Source: Paenibacillus sp. 19GGS1-52 (GTDB lineage Bacteria > Bacillota > Bacilli > Paenibacillales > Paenibacillaceae). From it: a stretch of 64,000 nucleotides of DNA. Position numbers and translations under genes: made by a program. The first letter of the stretch is position 1. Every line of letters begins with the position of its first letter. This document shows, one piece after another, positions 9,799 through 19,333 of this stretch. The notes under the pieces were generated by a model. It did no database searches. It was not told the DNA's origin and was given only the letters and a program-made list of their open reading frames with translations. Location: positions 1,736,001-1,800,000 of the forward strand of contig NZ_CP059724.1 of NCBI RefSeq assembly GCF_022369515.1. The letters are read 5' to 3'.

Positions 9799-10563
9799 AT
9801 GTTTCAGCATATAACCACCCATATCTTTTTGACCGTGCTGATGTATTTCTTCATTTACCTGGCTATGCGTATTATGGGGAAAAGGGAGATCGGGAAGCTG
9901 TCGGTATTTGATCTTACGATCTCAATAATGATTGCCGAAATTGCTGTTTTTGTAATTGAAGATATCGAACGACCAGTTTATGACGGAGTGGTGCCCATGG
10001 CAACACTTGTCCTGATTCAGGTGCTCGTCGCTCAACTTAGTCTTAAGAGCAGGAAATTGCGTCTTATGATGGATGGGAAACCCAGCGTGCTCATTTCAGA
10101 TGGGAAGCTCCACCGTAAAGAAATGCGCAGACAGCGATATAATATTGACGATCTGCTGTTGCAGCTGCGCGGTCAGAATATTGATAGTCCTGCTGACGTG
10201 GAGTTTGCTATTCTGGAGACGAGCGGTCAACTTACCGTTATTGAGAAAAACAAAGGTGTTACATCTACTAATCAATCTGGAAATAGCAATTCGGAAGCCG
10301 AAATGGATAAATCGGGAAAGAGTTCAGAAGAACACAATTCCCCGAATGTTAAGCTTCCCAAGCACCAGATCAGGTATGAGGGACTTCCGATTCCACTGAT
10401 AATGGATGGAAAGGTACAGGATGATAATCTTGAGATGATCGGCAAAACCAGATTCTGGTTAAGAACCCAGATCCGACAGAAGGGTGTATCTGATTTTCGT
10501 GATGTATTTCTATGTTCTGTTGACCACAAGGGAATGATTTATGTGGATCGCTTACGCTCCTGA
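9799..10563 (+). CDS. yrbG: DUF421/YetF-family membrane protein (YrbG-like)
   Basis: The 254-residue protein has three N-terminal membrane segments, including LMYFFIYLAMRIMGKREIGK and the family motif FDLTISIMIAEIAV, then a cytosolic YetF domain (KPSVLISDGKLHRKEMRR, YNIDDLLLQLRGQNI). A Ser/Asn/Glu-rich insert of about 40 residues (near 155-195) splits the YetF domain. In Bacillus, yrbG lies beside yrzE and spoVB, as here. Its role is unknown; related proteins affect spore germination or the membrane. The start ATG follows AGGAGGGGAGC. Confidence 0.85.
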   Translation: MFQHITTHIFLTVLMYFFIYLAMRIMGKREIGKLSVFDLTISIMIAEIAVFVIEDIERPVYDGVVPMATLVLIQVLVAQLSLKSRKLRLMMDGKPSVLISDGKLHRKEMRRQRYNIDDLLLQLRGQNIDSPADVEFAILETSGQLTVIEKNKGVTSTNQSGNSNSEAEMDKSGKSSEEHNSPNVKLPKHQIRYEGLPIPLIMDGKVQDDNLEMIGKTRFWLRTQIRQKGVSDFRDVFLCSVDHKGMIYVDRLRS

Positions 10564-10577
10564 TCATTTGATGATTG

Positions 10578-12188
10578 CTAATGCTTTATAAAGGGGAGAC
10601 GGTCAAAATCACGCAGAGAGATAAGGCCTGCCATAAGGCTGACTCCCAAATATAACAACATTCCGCAAGCTGCGGCAAATAAGAATTGAATCCAGTGTGC
10701 ATCGGCTATAGGGACGGTAGTGTATATATAATGCACGCCGGCACCCATAATAACCATCGCAGCGCCAGTCTTGATCATGTCAGCCAATCGCAGAGGTAAT
10801 GAAATTAGCTTAACTACGCTGTACCCGTGCAGCAGGGTTACAAGGATGCTATTAACTATAATGGCAATAATTGCGCCATAAATCCCATATTCAGGCTTTG
10901 AAGCTAAAGCGAGAATAACTAGGATTTTGACAACAGCTCCAATCAAGGTATTTATTAACGCACGTCCCGGTCGATCCATAGCCTGAAGAGCGGCTTGTAA
11001 AGGTGCTTGAACATATAGAAATAAAGCGAATGGCGCCATGAGGCGCAGCATAGGTGCAATATCTGCATTGCCATACATGATATCGCATAACGGTACCGCA
11101 AGAATATACATAACTACGGCAAAGGGCGCGCCGGTTACAAGAGCCAGCCGGAGTGCCTGCTGCATCCGTTTATGGATTGTAGGTAAATCACGACGTGCAG
11201 CCGCCTCTGACAATGATGGCACTAAAGCTACGGCAAGAGAAGACGTCAGTGCGCCTGGAAGCAGCAGCAGTGGGATAACCATTCCTTGTAAAGCGCCGTA
11301 TTGTGAAGTCGCAACTGCGGTAGCTATTCCAGCAATGGCAAGGCTGCGCGCAGTAATAATGGATTCCAGCAGATAAGAGATGGAGCCAACAAGCCGACCG
11401 GCTGTAACAGGAATGGAGATGCCTAGTAAACGTCTTAGAATGGAGGGATGTCCGATACCGGCTTGCTGAAGTGGAAGTTTGGCTTGGGACTCCACCGGCT
11501 TCGCTGGAGTAGGGTGCTCTTCTCTATTGTCTTTTTTAACAATGACATAATATTGCCATAATAGAACCAGCATTCCAGCAATTTCTCCGACGGTTACTCC
11601 AAGCATTGCCCCTGCTGCTGCATAAGCGATGCCCTTGGGAAGCAGTAGCCATGAGAACCACAGCATGAAGAATATCCGAATCACCGTCTCCAGAACGGAG
11701 GAGAGTGCTGATGGAATCATATTCTGCCTACCCTGAAAATACCCACGGTATATTGCGGATACTGCAACAATCCCGATCATCGGAGTCATGCCTATAAATG
11801 TATAGTAAACACGGCTATCTGTTAGAATAACATTAGAGACCCAAGAGGCACTGATTAGTGCAAGGGTAGTGAAAAATACTCCGAGACAAAGGCTAAGGGT
11901 GAGTCCTGTGCGTAGAATTCGACGAGACTTATCTGGGCGCTGCTCCCCTTCTGCTTCTGCTACCATTTTGGCAATAGCGAGTGGAATTCCCCCAGTAATC
12001 ACTGTAACCAATACGATGAAAAACGGATATCCAAGCTGATATAGGCCTACGCCCTCGGCTCCGATAATACGCGGTAGGACAATCCGTGGAATAAAGCCCA
12101 ACATACGGTTAGTGATGCCGGCGGCAAGCAAAATTAAAGTTCCTTGAATAAAGCTCTGTTTTCTTAAATTAAGCCGCTGTTTCCTCAA
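10578..12188 (-). CDS. spoVB: Stage V sporulation protein B, MOP-family flippase
   Basis: SpoVB belongs to the MATE/MurJ-like exporter superfamily and is needed for spore cortex synthesis, probably by flipping lipid II or a related lipid-linked sugar. The 536-residue protein has about 14 hydrophobic segments. The N-terminal stretch LAAGITNRMLGFIPRIVLPR and the GAEGVGLYQLGYP motif are typical. It is convergent with yrbG and divergent from comN, matching the Bacillus order. Confidence 0.93.
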   Translation of the reverse strand: MRKQRLNLRKQSFIQGTLILLAAGITNRMLGFIPRIVLPRIIGAEGVGLYQLGYPFFIVLVTVITGGIPLAIAKMVAEAEGEQRPDKSRRILRTGLTLSLCLGVFFTTLALISASWVSNVILTDSRVYYTFIGMTPMIGIVAVSAIYRGYFQGRQNMIPSALSSVLETVIRIFFMLWFSWLLLPKGIAYAAAGAMLGVTVGEIAGMLVLLWQYYVIVKKDNREEHPTPAKPVESQAKLPLQQAGIGHPSILRRLLGISIPVTAGRLVGSISYLLESIITARSLAIAGIATAVATSQYGALQGMVIPLLLLPGALTSSLAVALVPSLSEAAARRDLPTIHKRMQQALRLALVTGAPFAVVMYILAVPLCDIMYGNADIAPMLRLMAPFALFLYVQAPLQAALQAMDRPGRALINTLIGAVVKILVILALASKPEYGIYGAIIAIIVNSILVTLLHGYSVVKLISLPLRLADMIKTGAAMVIMGAGVHYIYTTVPIADAHWIQFLFAAACGMLLYLGVSLMAGLISLRDFDRLPFIKH

Positions 12189-12381
12189 AGGGCACTCCTT
12201 CTTCCCAACATGAAATGAACACCGATAAACTTGTCTCTTCTTATGGATATGCTGTACCAGTGCTCCTGCATGACTAGCAGACAGTTCATCTTTTTGTTTG
12301 CGGAAGAAGGAAAGGAGAGGACCGGGGTCGAATACTTATTTTGAGCATGCGTATATGAGCGATCTTTGGAGGTGTGATCAC

Positions 12382-12633
12382 GTGGAAGCGGAACAATGGA
12401 ATCATGACGATCTTAGCGTAGAAATCGAAGCCATGTGCCGCAGCAAAGCGGAGGAATTCCGTCTCCTAGGCTATGAGTATGTAACCGGTAAGGATATTTG
12501 GGACTGTATCAGCCGTAATTACGCTAAGGAAGGAACACCTCCCTTACATAAGCTGGTGAATGACATTTATTCCTTGAAGGCCAATAGTTATATGAACTAT
12601 CTGACTATTGCCGCTTATCGGGGGTTGAACTGA
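12382..12633 (+). CDS. comN: ComN-like post-transcriptional regulator (YrzD family)
   Basis: ComN in B. subtilis controls mRNA of the comE operon and binds DivIVA. The 83-residue protein matches the family in the region FRLLGYEYVTGKDIWDCI and the Leu/Tyr-rich C-terminus. I start at GTG 12382, 7 bases after TGGAGGTG; upstream in-frame TTG and ATG codons would translate that site. The position next to spoVB, in the opposite direction, agrees with B. subtilis. Confidence 0.82.
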   Translation: MEAEQWNHDDLSVEIEAMCRSKAEEFRLLGYEYVTGKDIWDCISRNYAKEGTPPLHKLVNDIYSLKANSYMNYLTIAAYRGLN

Positions 12634-12713
12634 ATAAAAGGAACGATTTTCTTTTGCAAACGGCTGCGCAAAGCGGTAAAGTAGAGGAGACATCAACTTC
12701 ACAATTCCTATGA

Positions 12714-12755
12714 AAACGGATGGCTTGCTAAGAGAGCAGGGTCGGCCGTTTCTTT
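12714..12755 (+). terminator. Possible terminator after comN
   Basis: AAACGG (12714-12719) can pair with CCGTTT (12745-12750), followed by CTTTG. The loop is long and partly structured, so this is tentative. Confidence 0.35.
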
Positions 12756-12788
12756 GTGTGAATATAGCCCTGTCAATACTTGCGCGAA

Positions 12789-12817
12789 TTGACGGTGATT
12801 TAGCACGTGGCTATAAT
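12789..12817 (+). promoter_or_regulatory. Sigma-A-type promoter of secD-secF
   Basis: TTGACG (12789-12794), a 17-base spacer and TATAAT (12812-12817) lie about 40 bases before the secD start. Confidence 0.8.
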
Positions 12818-12854
12818 AGGAATATTGAGTAATGAAAGGGGAACTAGCAAGAGC

Positions 12855-14105
12855 ATGAAGAGACTTATGAGCTTTATAATTACCGTGGTCGTTTTATTAG
12901 GCGTCATGGTATTTACAACTCCTGGACTGCTGGACAAAGTTAGGCTCGGTCTTGACCTAAAGGGTGGGTTTGAGATCCTGTACCACGCTGAACCAATGGA
13001 GACTGGGGGAGCATTGACCCGAGCTTCGCTCCAAAAAACAGCGGAGAGCCTTGAGAAACGGGCTAACGCTCTTGGAACAAGCGAACCAGAGGTTACTACT
13101 GAAGGGACTGACCGCATCCGTCTGAAGATTGCGGGAGTAACCGATGAGGCTGAAGTACGCAAGAAGATGAAAGAACCGGCAGTTCTGACTTTCCGGAGTG
13201 CTGCTGAAGGCGATGCTGCTAATACCTATAGCAAAGTTGAGCTTGTGGGCAGTGACTTCGTAGAGAATGCTGCAGAGGTTGAACGTGACAAATTGAATCA
13301 GCCGATTATTAGCATCAAAGTTAAGGATAAGTCTAAGTTCGCTGAAATTACCAAGCGGCTTCTAGGTAAGAATCTCGCCATCTATCTGGATCAGACTTTG
13401 TTGTCAGATCCTGTAGTTAGAGCAGAACTTACTGACGGCAGTGCTTCGATCTCAGGCAGCTATACGATAGATGAAGCCCGTGCCTTGAGCGACACGATTA
13501 ATCTCGGTGCATTGCCGCTGAAGCTTACAGAGAAGTATTCTCAGAGCGTTGGCGCTACACTGGGTAAACAATCTCTTGACAAGACAATCATGGCTGGTCT
13601 TATTGGTTCCTTGATCATTTTGATCTTTATGATCATGATGTACCGTTTGCCTGGTGTTCTGGCCAGCTTCGCACTTATTTTGCATACATGGCTCTTGATC
13701 CTTATATTTGTTATTGCGGACTTTACTTTAACCCTACCCGGTATTGCCGCGTTTATTCTCGGTATAGGGATGGCGGTCGATGCCAATATCATAACGAATG
13801 AACGAATAAGAGAAGAGATGCGTAGCGGCAAGAGTATTTTGTCTTCCGTTAAAGCGGGAAATAAGACCTCTTTCCGTACCGTTATGGACGCGAATGTAAC
13901 AACAATTATTGTAGCGGCCGTAATGTTTGCATTTGGTACGGGTGCGGTAAAGGGTTTTGCACTGATTCTGATTGTGGAAATTGTGCTTAGTATCGCAACA
14001 AACCTTTATTTTGCCCATTGGATGCTGACCGTGCTGGTTAAAGCCGGCATTTTGAAAAAGTCGAAGCAATTTGGGGTAAAGGAGAGTGACATCCGTGCGC
14101 TTTAA
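12855..14105 (+). CDS. secD: Protein translocase subunit SecD
   Basis: SecD, an RND-type membrane protein, works with SecF to pull exported proteins through SecYEG using the proton gradient. The 416-residue protein has an N-terminal membrane helix, the motif LDLKGGFEILY, a short periplasmic-type P1 region, and five C-terminal membrane helices (MAGLIGSLIILIFMIMMYR, GIGMAVDANIITNERIREE). I start at 12855 after AAAGGGGAAC, skipping a leader in the same frame. SecD and SecF are separate here, whereas Bacillus subtilis has one fused SecDF. Confidence 0.95.
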   Translation: MKRLMSFIITVVVLLGVMVFTTPGLLDKVRLGLDLKGGFEILYHAEPMETGGALTRASLQKTAESLEKRANALGTSEPEVTTEGTDRIRLKIAGVTDEAEVRKKMKEPAVLTFRSAAEGDAANTYSKVELVGSDFVENAAEVERDKLNQPIISIKVKDKSKFAEITKRLLGKNLAIYLDQTLLSDPVVRAELTDGSASISGSYTIDEARALSDTINLGALPLKLTEKYSQSVGATLGKQSLDKTIMAGLIGSLIILIFMIMMYRLPGVLASFALILHTWLLILIFVIADFTLTLPGIAAFILGIGMAVDANIITNERIREEMRSGKSILSSVKAGNKTSFRTVMDANVTTIIVAAVMFAFGTGAVKGFALILIVEIVLSIATNLYFAHWMLTVLVKAGILKKSKQFGVKESDIRAL

Positions 14106-14994
14106 GAAAGAGTATGATTTTGTACATCTAAGTAGATATTTCTATATTTTTTCCATCGCTCTTACAGTTGCCGGCCTGATCTTCCTGGCTACTATGGGAC
14201 TTAACTACAGCGTTGACTTTAAGGCTGGTTCCAACGTCGATGTATCACTGTCGAAGAATCTTACACTGGAACAGATTAATCCTGCCATTAGTGATATTGG
14301 TATATCCAGTGAACCGAGCATTACGATCGGTGAGAAGCGGGTCAATATCCGTTATGATGAAGTGCTTGGCAGTGATCAAGATGCGGCACTGCAAACAGCG
14401 ATGAAGAAGATGGATGCCAAAGCATCTTTTGAGATCAATACTGTGGATACAGAAATGGCTAAAGAATTGGCACGCAATGCTATTTATGCCGTACTCATTT
14501 CTTGTCTGGGTATTATTGTTTATGTAAGTATTCGTTTTGAATGGCGTTTCGCTTTGGGTGCAATTGTTGCACTGATGCATGATGCATTTATAGTCGTTGC
14601 GATCTTCTCGATCTTCCGGCTAGAGGTGGATATGACCTTCATTGTGGCGGTGCTTACGATTATAGGTTACTCCATTAATGATACGATTGTTATCTTTGAC
14701 CGTATCCGTGAGAATTTACGTTTTGGCAAACAGAAAACGTATGAGGATCTTAAGATTCTGGTCAACAAGAGCGTAGCCCAAACCCTGATGCGTTCCTTAT
14801 ACACAGCATTTACGGTATTCATCGCGGCATTCTGCCTGCTGATACTTGGCGGCGAATCGATCAAAATGTTCTCGCTCGCAATGGTTATCGGCTTGCTCTT
14901 TGGTGCCTATTCCTCTATCTTTATTGCAAGTCCGCTCTGGCTGCTGCTTAAGAAGCGCCAGAAATTACCTGTGAAGAGTAGCCCAGCCAAATAA
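14095..14994 (+). CDS. secF: Protein translocase subunit SecF
   Basis: SecF is the partner of SecD. The 299-residue protein shows GLNYSVDFKAGSNVDV near the N-terminus and the conserved membrane motif IGYSINDTIVIFDRIREN. I choose GTG 14095, 10 bases after AAAGGAG; GTG 14086 is only one base away from that site. The gene overlaps the end of secD by 11 bases, so the two are translationally coupled. Confidence 0.94.
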   Translation: MRFKKEYDFVHLSRYFYIFSIALTVAGLIFLATMGLNYSVDFKAGSNVDVSLSKNLTLEQINPAISDIGISSEPSITIGEKRVNIRYDEVLGSDQDAALQTAMKKMDAKASFEINTVDTEMAKELARNAIYAVLISCLGIIVYVSIRFEWRFALGAIVALMHDAFIVVAIFSIFRLEVDMTFIVAVLTIIGYSINDTIVIFDRIRENLRFGKQKTYEDLKILVNKSVAQTLMRSLYTAFTVFIAAFCLLILGGESIKMFSLAMVIGLLFGAYSSIFIASPLWLLLKKRQKLPVKSSPAK

Positions 14995-15061
14995 ACGCTT
15001 GCCATATCTTTTTGTAAGTGTCTAAAGGATCGGTACGAGTATATTTCTAATATTTTTCGAC

Positions 15062-15095
15062 AAGCCGCGTCAAAGGCGACGCGGCTTTCGAAATC
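15062..15095 (+). terminator. Hairpin after secF
   Basis: AAGCCGCGTC pairs with GACGCGGCTT around AAAGGC; the following T tract is poor (TCGAAATCTTT), so termination may be weak. Confidence 0.55.
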
Positions 15096-15146
15096 TTTGG
15101 AGTAACTAACATGAGATTACTTGCTCGTGGTAAGGAGGGACCCTGT

Positions 15147-16109
15147 ATGAATAACAAACAATCACCGCAAAGTGAGACGGTTGCCTGGACAGGGATCGTC
15201 AGCGATATTGCTCTGGCTGTAGCCAAGGGAGGCTTCGGTTATATTTCCGGCAGCAAGGCATTGATGGGTGATGCTTTATATTCTGGAGCGGACGCCGCAG
15301 CCAAACTGGCGGAGATTCTTCCTTGGCGCTCAGAACAGGGGGAGAAGCATAAATACCAGCAGCGGATCAGTGACCGACGGGGCAATAAGGAACCGATTGT
15401 AGCCGTTCTTTTCTCCGTATTAATTCTGATGGGCGGTCTGCAAGTTGCTTTCTCCGCGATACGTGATTTAACGAGTGGACATTTAACAACACCCGGACAT
15501 TTAGCACTTATTACGGTTGTAGCATCCATTTTGCTTAAAGAAGCAGTATTTCAGTATCAATATCGGTATTTCAAAAAAATCGGCGATGGCAGTCATGCTG
15601 CTTATGCGGATAGTCACCGCTTCAGTTTGTACACTTCAATTACTGTATGTATGGGAATTTCCCTTTCCATGGTCGGCGGCTATGTCGATTGGCATCCCTT
15701 GCTCTATATGGACCCGATTGCGGCTTTGCTGGCGGGTTGTTTAGTTCTCCGCAAAGGTTATATTCTCATTGTGAGTTCGGTCTCTGGCAAAAAAGTACAG
15801 GAGCTTCCCTCGGAAGAGGCGGCTAACTTTATTGAAACCGTGCAACGGGTGCATGGGGTAATTCGGGTAGAACATTTACAGGCTCTGGAACAGGGCCGTT
15901 ATGTGAATCTGCAGGTCAAGATCAGTGTCAATCCTCGAACTTCAGTTATGGAGGCTCAGGATATTTCGGAATGTGCGAGAAAGTTGCTGCAGCACAGGTT
16001 CATTCATGTTGGTGAAGTTCATATGGATGTAGTTCCGTATGACCCTGGGTATCCATACAAAAGCAACCATGAACTGGTGGATAATGATATTCCCACACTG
16101 CTTCAGTAG
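15147..16109 (+). CDS. Cation diffusion facilitator-like transporter with altered metal ligands
   Basis: The 320-residue protein has the CDF layout: four hydrophobic segments, the TM2 region GSKALMGDALYSGADA, TM5 region AYADSHRFSLYTS, and a C-terminal cytosolic domain (residues about 225-310) ending in a VGEVHMDVVP strand. CDF exporters move zinc, manganese or iron out of the cell by proton exchange. The usual TM2 (H/D)xxxD has Tyr in its first place and the TM5 HxxxD is missing, so transport activity is doubtful. I start at ATG 15147, after AAGGAGGG. It lies 29 bases before recJ. Confidence 0.82.
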   Translation: MNNKQSPQSETVAWTGIVSDIALAVAKGGFGYISGSKALMGDALYSGADAAAKLAEILPWRSEQGEKHKYQQRISDRRGNKEPIVAVLFSVLILMGGLQVAFSAIRDLTSGHLTTPGHLALITVVASILLKEAVFQYQYRYFKKIGDGSHAAYADSHRFSLYTSITVCMGISLSMVGGYVDWHPLLYMDPIAALLAGCLVLRKGYILIVSSVSGKKVQELPSEEAANFIETVQRVHGVIRVEHLQALEQGRYVNLQVKISVNPRTSVMEAQDISECARKLLQHRFIHVGEVHMDVVPYDPGYPYKSNHELVDNDIPTLLQ

Positions 16110-16138
16110 TCTGTAAGGTGAGAGATAGGTGAATAATA

Positions 16139-18541
16139 TTGCTTCATTCAAAAACAACTTGGCATTCTCCGGCAGCCGATCCCGAACTAGTAAAGGATCT
16201 GGCCCGGAGCCTTTCTATTTCCCCATTACTAGCCTCATTATTGGTGACCAGAGGGTTGAATACGTCTCATGAGGCTTTACTGTTCATGGATGGCGGAGAA
16301 GAAGAACAGCATGACCCATTTCTGTTAAAAGGCATGTTAGAAGCCGTTCCGCGAATTAGAAAAGCATTAGAGGAAGAAGAACATATACTTGTCTATGGCG
16401 ATTATGATGCCGATGGTGTGTCCAGTACCGCGCTGATGATCTATCTGCTGCGTTATTTGGGCGCGTCCTTTGATATTTATATACCGCATCGGTCGAACGA
16501 AGGTTATGGATTGCATAATCATGCGTTGGATTGGGCTGTGCAGCAGGGAGTCTCACTGGTAATTACAGTGGATACAGGCATCAGTGCCTATCACCAGATT
16601 GCCTATGCCAATGGACTCGGTATCGACGTGATTGTCACGGATCACCATGAACCACCGGAGCTTTTGCCTGAGGCATTTGCGCTGATTAATCCGAAGCTTC
16701 CGGGCTGTCCCTATCCATTTAAAGGGTTGGCAGGTGTAGGAGTAGCCTACAAGCTGGCTCAGGCTCTGCTCGGTGAAGAAACTCCGGCAGCGTGGAGTGA
16801 GATCGCCGCTATCGGTACGGTTGCAGATTTAATGCCACTGCTGGGTGAGAATCGTCAAATCGTGCGCAATGGATTATCAAGTATGCGGAATTCGCGATTT
16901 CCTGGTATACGTGCACTGCTTGGCGTTAGCGGGGTAACAATGAGCACAGTCAATTCAGTGAATATAGCTTTTGGAATGGCTCCACGTATTAATGCGAGTG
17001 GACGTCTGGATCATGCAGGCCGGGCAGTAGCCCTGCTTACTACGGAGCATGCTGAAGAGGCGGAGATACTTGCCGGAGAGCTGGACCTACTCAATAAAGA
17101 ACGCCAACTGGTTGTTGAAAGAATTGCAACAGAAGCTACGGCTAAGCTGGAAAAAGTGCTCGAAGTAGGAGAGCTTCCTGATATCATTGTTCTTGCCGAT
17201 CAGGGCTGGAATGTGGGCGTGGTCGGGATCGTGGCCTCCAAGTTGTTGGAGCGTTATTATCGGCCAGTTATTATCCTTGATATCCATCCTGAAACGGGGA
17301 TGTGCAAGGGTTCTGCCCGTTCAATTCCGGGTCTGGATATCTATGCGGCGCTATCCTCCTGCGCGAGTCTGCTGGACCATTTCGGTGGGCATCCAGCCGC
17401 AGCTGGCATGAGTCTTCATCGTGACTCCATTGGGGCATTTGCTATAGCACTCAATGAATACGCCGCCAGTGTACTGACGCCAGAGCACTTTGTGGCGGTT
17501 ACTGCCGCTGACGCTGAGGTTTCACTCTCTGAGTTATCACTACAAGCAGCTCTCGACTTGGAGAGATTGGCTCCTTTTGGGATGGCTAATCCGTTGCCGA
17601 AGTTCATCGTACGCGGAGCTACGGTAAAGGAGACACGCACGATGGGCCAAGGTGGCAAACACCTGAAGCTTGTTTTGCAGCAGGGAGAAAGTACGATTGA
17701 GTCGGTCGCTTTTGGTAAAGGATCACTTTCATCGCTGCTTCCAGGAGGGACAAAGGTCGATGTATTGGCAGAGTTATCCGTAAACGAGTGGAATGGCTCA
17801 CGCAAACCGCAGCTAATGCTGCAGGATTTAGCAGTGCAGGATGCCCAGCTATTCGATCTTCGTGGCGCTGTAGACGCTGTAGAGCAAGCGGGGCAGATTA
17901 GGGAGTTACTGCTGCCATACAGTGGCAACGGTCCTTACCGTGCTGCTGCAGTGTTTCAGAGTGGACGTATGTCGCCGCAGAGTGAATTGAAAGGCATGTC
18001 CCTTTGGGTATATGATAAGGAAACGGGGATTTCTGCGCTCAGCAATGGGCAGGCGGAAGCGGAGCCCGAACCCGTATCATTGTTGTGCTTGCTGGATATA
18101 CCAGAAACGCCAGAACAGCTGGATGCGTTACTTACAGTATTTCCAGATGCTGATAATATTGCGCTGCTGCATTCGATTAGGGATGGACGTGAACGGCTGC
18201 AAATCCCGACGCGAGACCATTTCAAAGCTTTATATAAAATGCTGGCCTCGATTGCTGCTGTGGCAATAGCGGAGAATGAAGTGCTGCTGCGACTCAGCCG
18301 CCAGTCTTCCATGAGTGTGCGTATGCTCAATATGATGCTGGATGTGTTCGAAGAGCTTGATTTTATTGAGCGAAGCCAGGGGCAGATTCTATTTATAACC
18401 CAGCCTGCAGCCAAAAGTTTGACTGCATCGCGTCATTTTATCAGACTGGGACAGGTTGCCGAGATGGAGCAGTATTTCATGGAAGGCAGTCGGTCGGAAG
18501 TGCAGGAATGGATGCAGTCGCGCCGTTTAGGAGCTTCTTAA
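16139..18541 (+). CDS. recJ: Single-stranded-DNA-specific exonuclease RecJ
   Basis: RecJ degrades single-stranded DNA 5'-3' in recombination and mismatch repair. The 800-residue protein has DHH-family motifs DYDADGVSSTAL and VTDHHEPP, the DHHA1 motif GGHPAAAG near residue 415, an OB-fold, and the long extra C-terminal domain found in Firmicutes RecJ. The start is TTG 16139, 7 bases after ATAGGTGA, giving MLHSKTTWHS, as in B. subtilis RecJ. The recJ-apt-relA-dtd order is conserved in Bacillales. Confidence 0.96.
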   Translation: MLHSKTTWHSPAADPELVKDLARSLSISPLLASLLVTRGLNTSHEALLFMDGGEEEQHDPFLLKGMLEAVPRIRKALEEEEHILVYGDYDADGVSSTALMIYLLRYLGASFDIYIPHRSNEGYGLHNHALDWAVQQGVSLVITVDTGISAYHQIAYANGLGIDVIVTDHHEPPELLPEAFALINPKLPGCPYPFKGLAGVGVAYKLAQALLGEETPAAWSEIAAIGTVADLMPLLGENRQIVRNGLSSMRNSRFPGIRALLGVSGVTMSTVNSVNIAFGMAPRINASGRLDHAGRAVALLTTEHAEEAEILAGELDLLNKERQLVVERIATEATAKLEKVLEVGELPDIIVLADQGWNVGVVGIVASKLLERYYRPVIILDIHPETGMCKGSARSIPGLDIYAALSSCASLLDHFGGHPAAAGMSLHRDSIGAFAIALNEYAASVLTPEHFVAVTAADAEVSLSELSLQAALDLERLAPFGMANPLPKFIVRGATVKETRTMGQGGKHLKLVLQQGESTIESVAFGKGSLSSLLPGGTKVDVLAELSVNEWNGSRKPQLMLQDLAVQDAQLFDLRGAVDAVEQAGQIRELLLPYSGNGPYRAAAVFQSGRMSPQSELKGMSLWVYDKETGISALSNGQAEAEPEPVSLLCLLDIPETPEQLDALLTVFPDADNIALLHSIRDGRERLQIPTRDHFKALYKMLASIAAVAIAENEVLLRLSRQSSMSVRMLNMMLDVFEELDFIERSQGQILFITQPAAKSLTASRHFIRLGQVAEMEQYFMEGSRSEVQEWMQSRRLGAS

Positions 18542-18546
18542 GAATA

Positions 18547-18690
18547 GGCTCACCAAACAAAGCGTATGCTTCCGAAGTAATTTTGTACGAAGTAAATCGA
18601 TGGTGTGTAGGCTCACAAAACAAAGCGTATGCTTCCGAGGTAGTTTTGTGCGAAGTGAATCGATGAAGTTAATGCTAACAAAACTTGTAG
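18547..18690 (+). repeat. Leader repeat array upstream of apt
   Basis: Two units beginning GGCTCAC(A/C)AAAC lie at 18547 and 18610 (63 bases apart), and a cut third unit AATGCTAACAAAAC ends at 18684 just before TTGTAGGAG. The second unit has CACAAAAC/GTTTTGTG arms where spoIID units have TACAAAAC/GTTTTGTA, a compensatory change. The inner hairpin GCTT-CCG-AAGT is also kept. A longer frame reading through it is not the real N-terminus of Apt. Confidence 0.85.
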
Positions 18691-18701
18691 GAGATGATGA
18701 T

Positions 18702-19220
18702 TTGGATTTAAAAGAAAGCATTCGTGTGATTCCTGATTTCCCTCAGCCGGGTATCAGCTTTAAGGATATTACTACACTTCTGAAGGACGGACCGCTATAT
18801 CGCCAGGCGATTAATGAGCTTAAAGCACTGGTTGCACATATGAAGATTGATGTAATTGCTGGACCAGAAGCACGCGGCTTCGTGATTGGCGCACCACTGG
18901 CTTACGCACTGGGTGTGGGTTTTGTACCGATTCGCAAAAGCGGCAAGCTGCCCTATGAAACGATCGAGGTTGGTTATGATCTGGAATACGGCAAAGATAC
19001 CCTTGCTGTGCACACAGATGCAATCTTGCCTGGACAGAATGTCCTGATCGCTGATGACTTACTGGCTACTGGCGGTACCATTGCTACTTCGGTTAGCCTT
19101 GTGGAACAGCTTGGTGGAGTGGTTGTGGGTGCAGCTTTTCTGATTGAACTGGTAGAGCTTGCTGGACGTAATAAGCTCTCTGGCATTGAAGTTGTTTCCT
19201 TGTTAACCTACGAAGACTAA
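18702..19220 (+). CDS. apt: Adenine phosphoribosyltransferase
   Basis: Apt salvages adenine with PRPP to make AMP. The 172-residue protein has the N-terminal segment IRVIPDFPQPGISFKDITT and the PRPP-binding motif VLIADDLLATGGTIA. I start at TTG 18702, 6 bases after TAGGAGA, which yields the standard N-terminus MDLKESIRV. The leader carries the repeat family seen also before the SpoIID-like gene. A strong terminator follows. Confidence 0.96.
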   Translation: MDLKESIRVIPDFPQPGISFKDITTLLKDGPLYRQAINELKALVAHMKIDVIAGPEARGFVIGAPLAYALGVGFVPIRKSGKLPYETIEVGYDLEYGKDTLAVHTDAILPGQNVLIADDLLATGGTIATSVSLVEQLGGVVVGAAFLIELVELAGRNKLSGIEVVSLLTYED

Positions 19221-19250
19221 TATTTCCGGCCTAACTTTTCCCGGGAAATA

Positions 19251-19292
19251 AAAAGCGGAAGACTGTCGATTTCAGACAGCCTTCCGCTTTTT
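19251..19292. terminator. Bidirectional terminator between apt and pyrP
   Basis: AAAAGCGGAAG (19251-19261) and CTTCCGCTTTT (19281-19291), with an inner CTGTC/GACAG stem, serve the convergent genes. Confidence 0.9.
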
Positions 19293-19333
19293 ATTATTAA
19301 AATTATTAATGATAATACCCCAGTATTCAGGGC

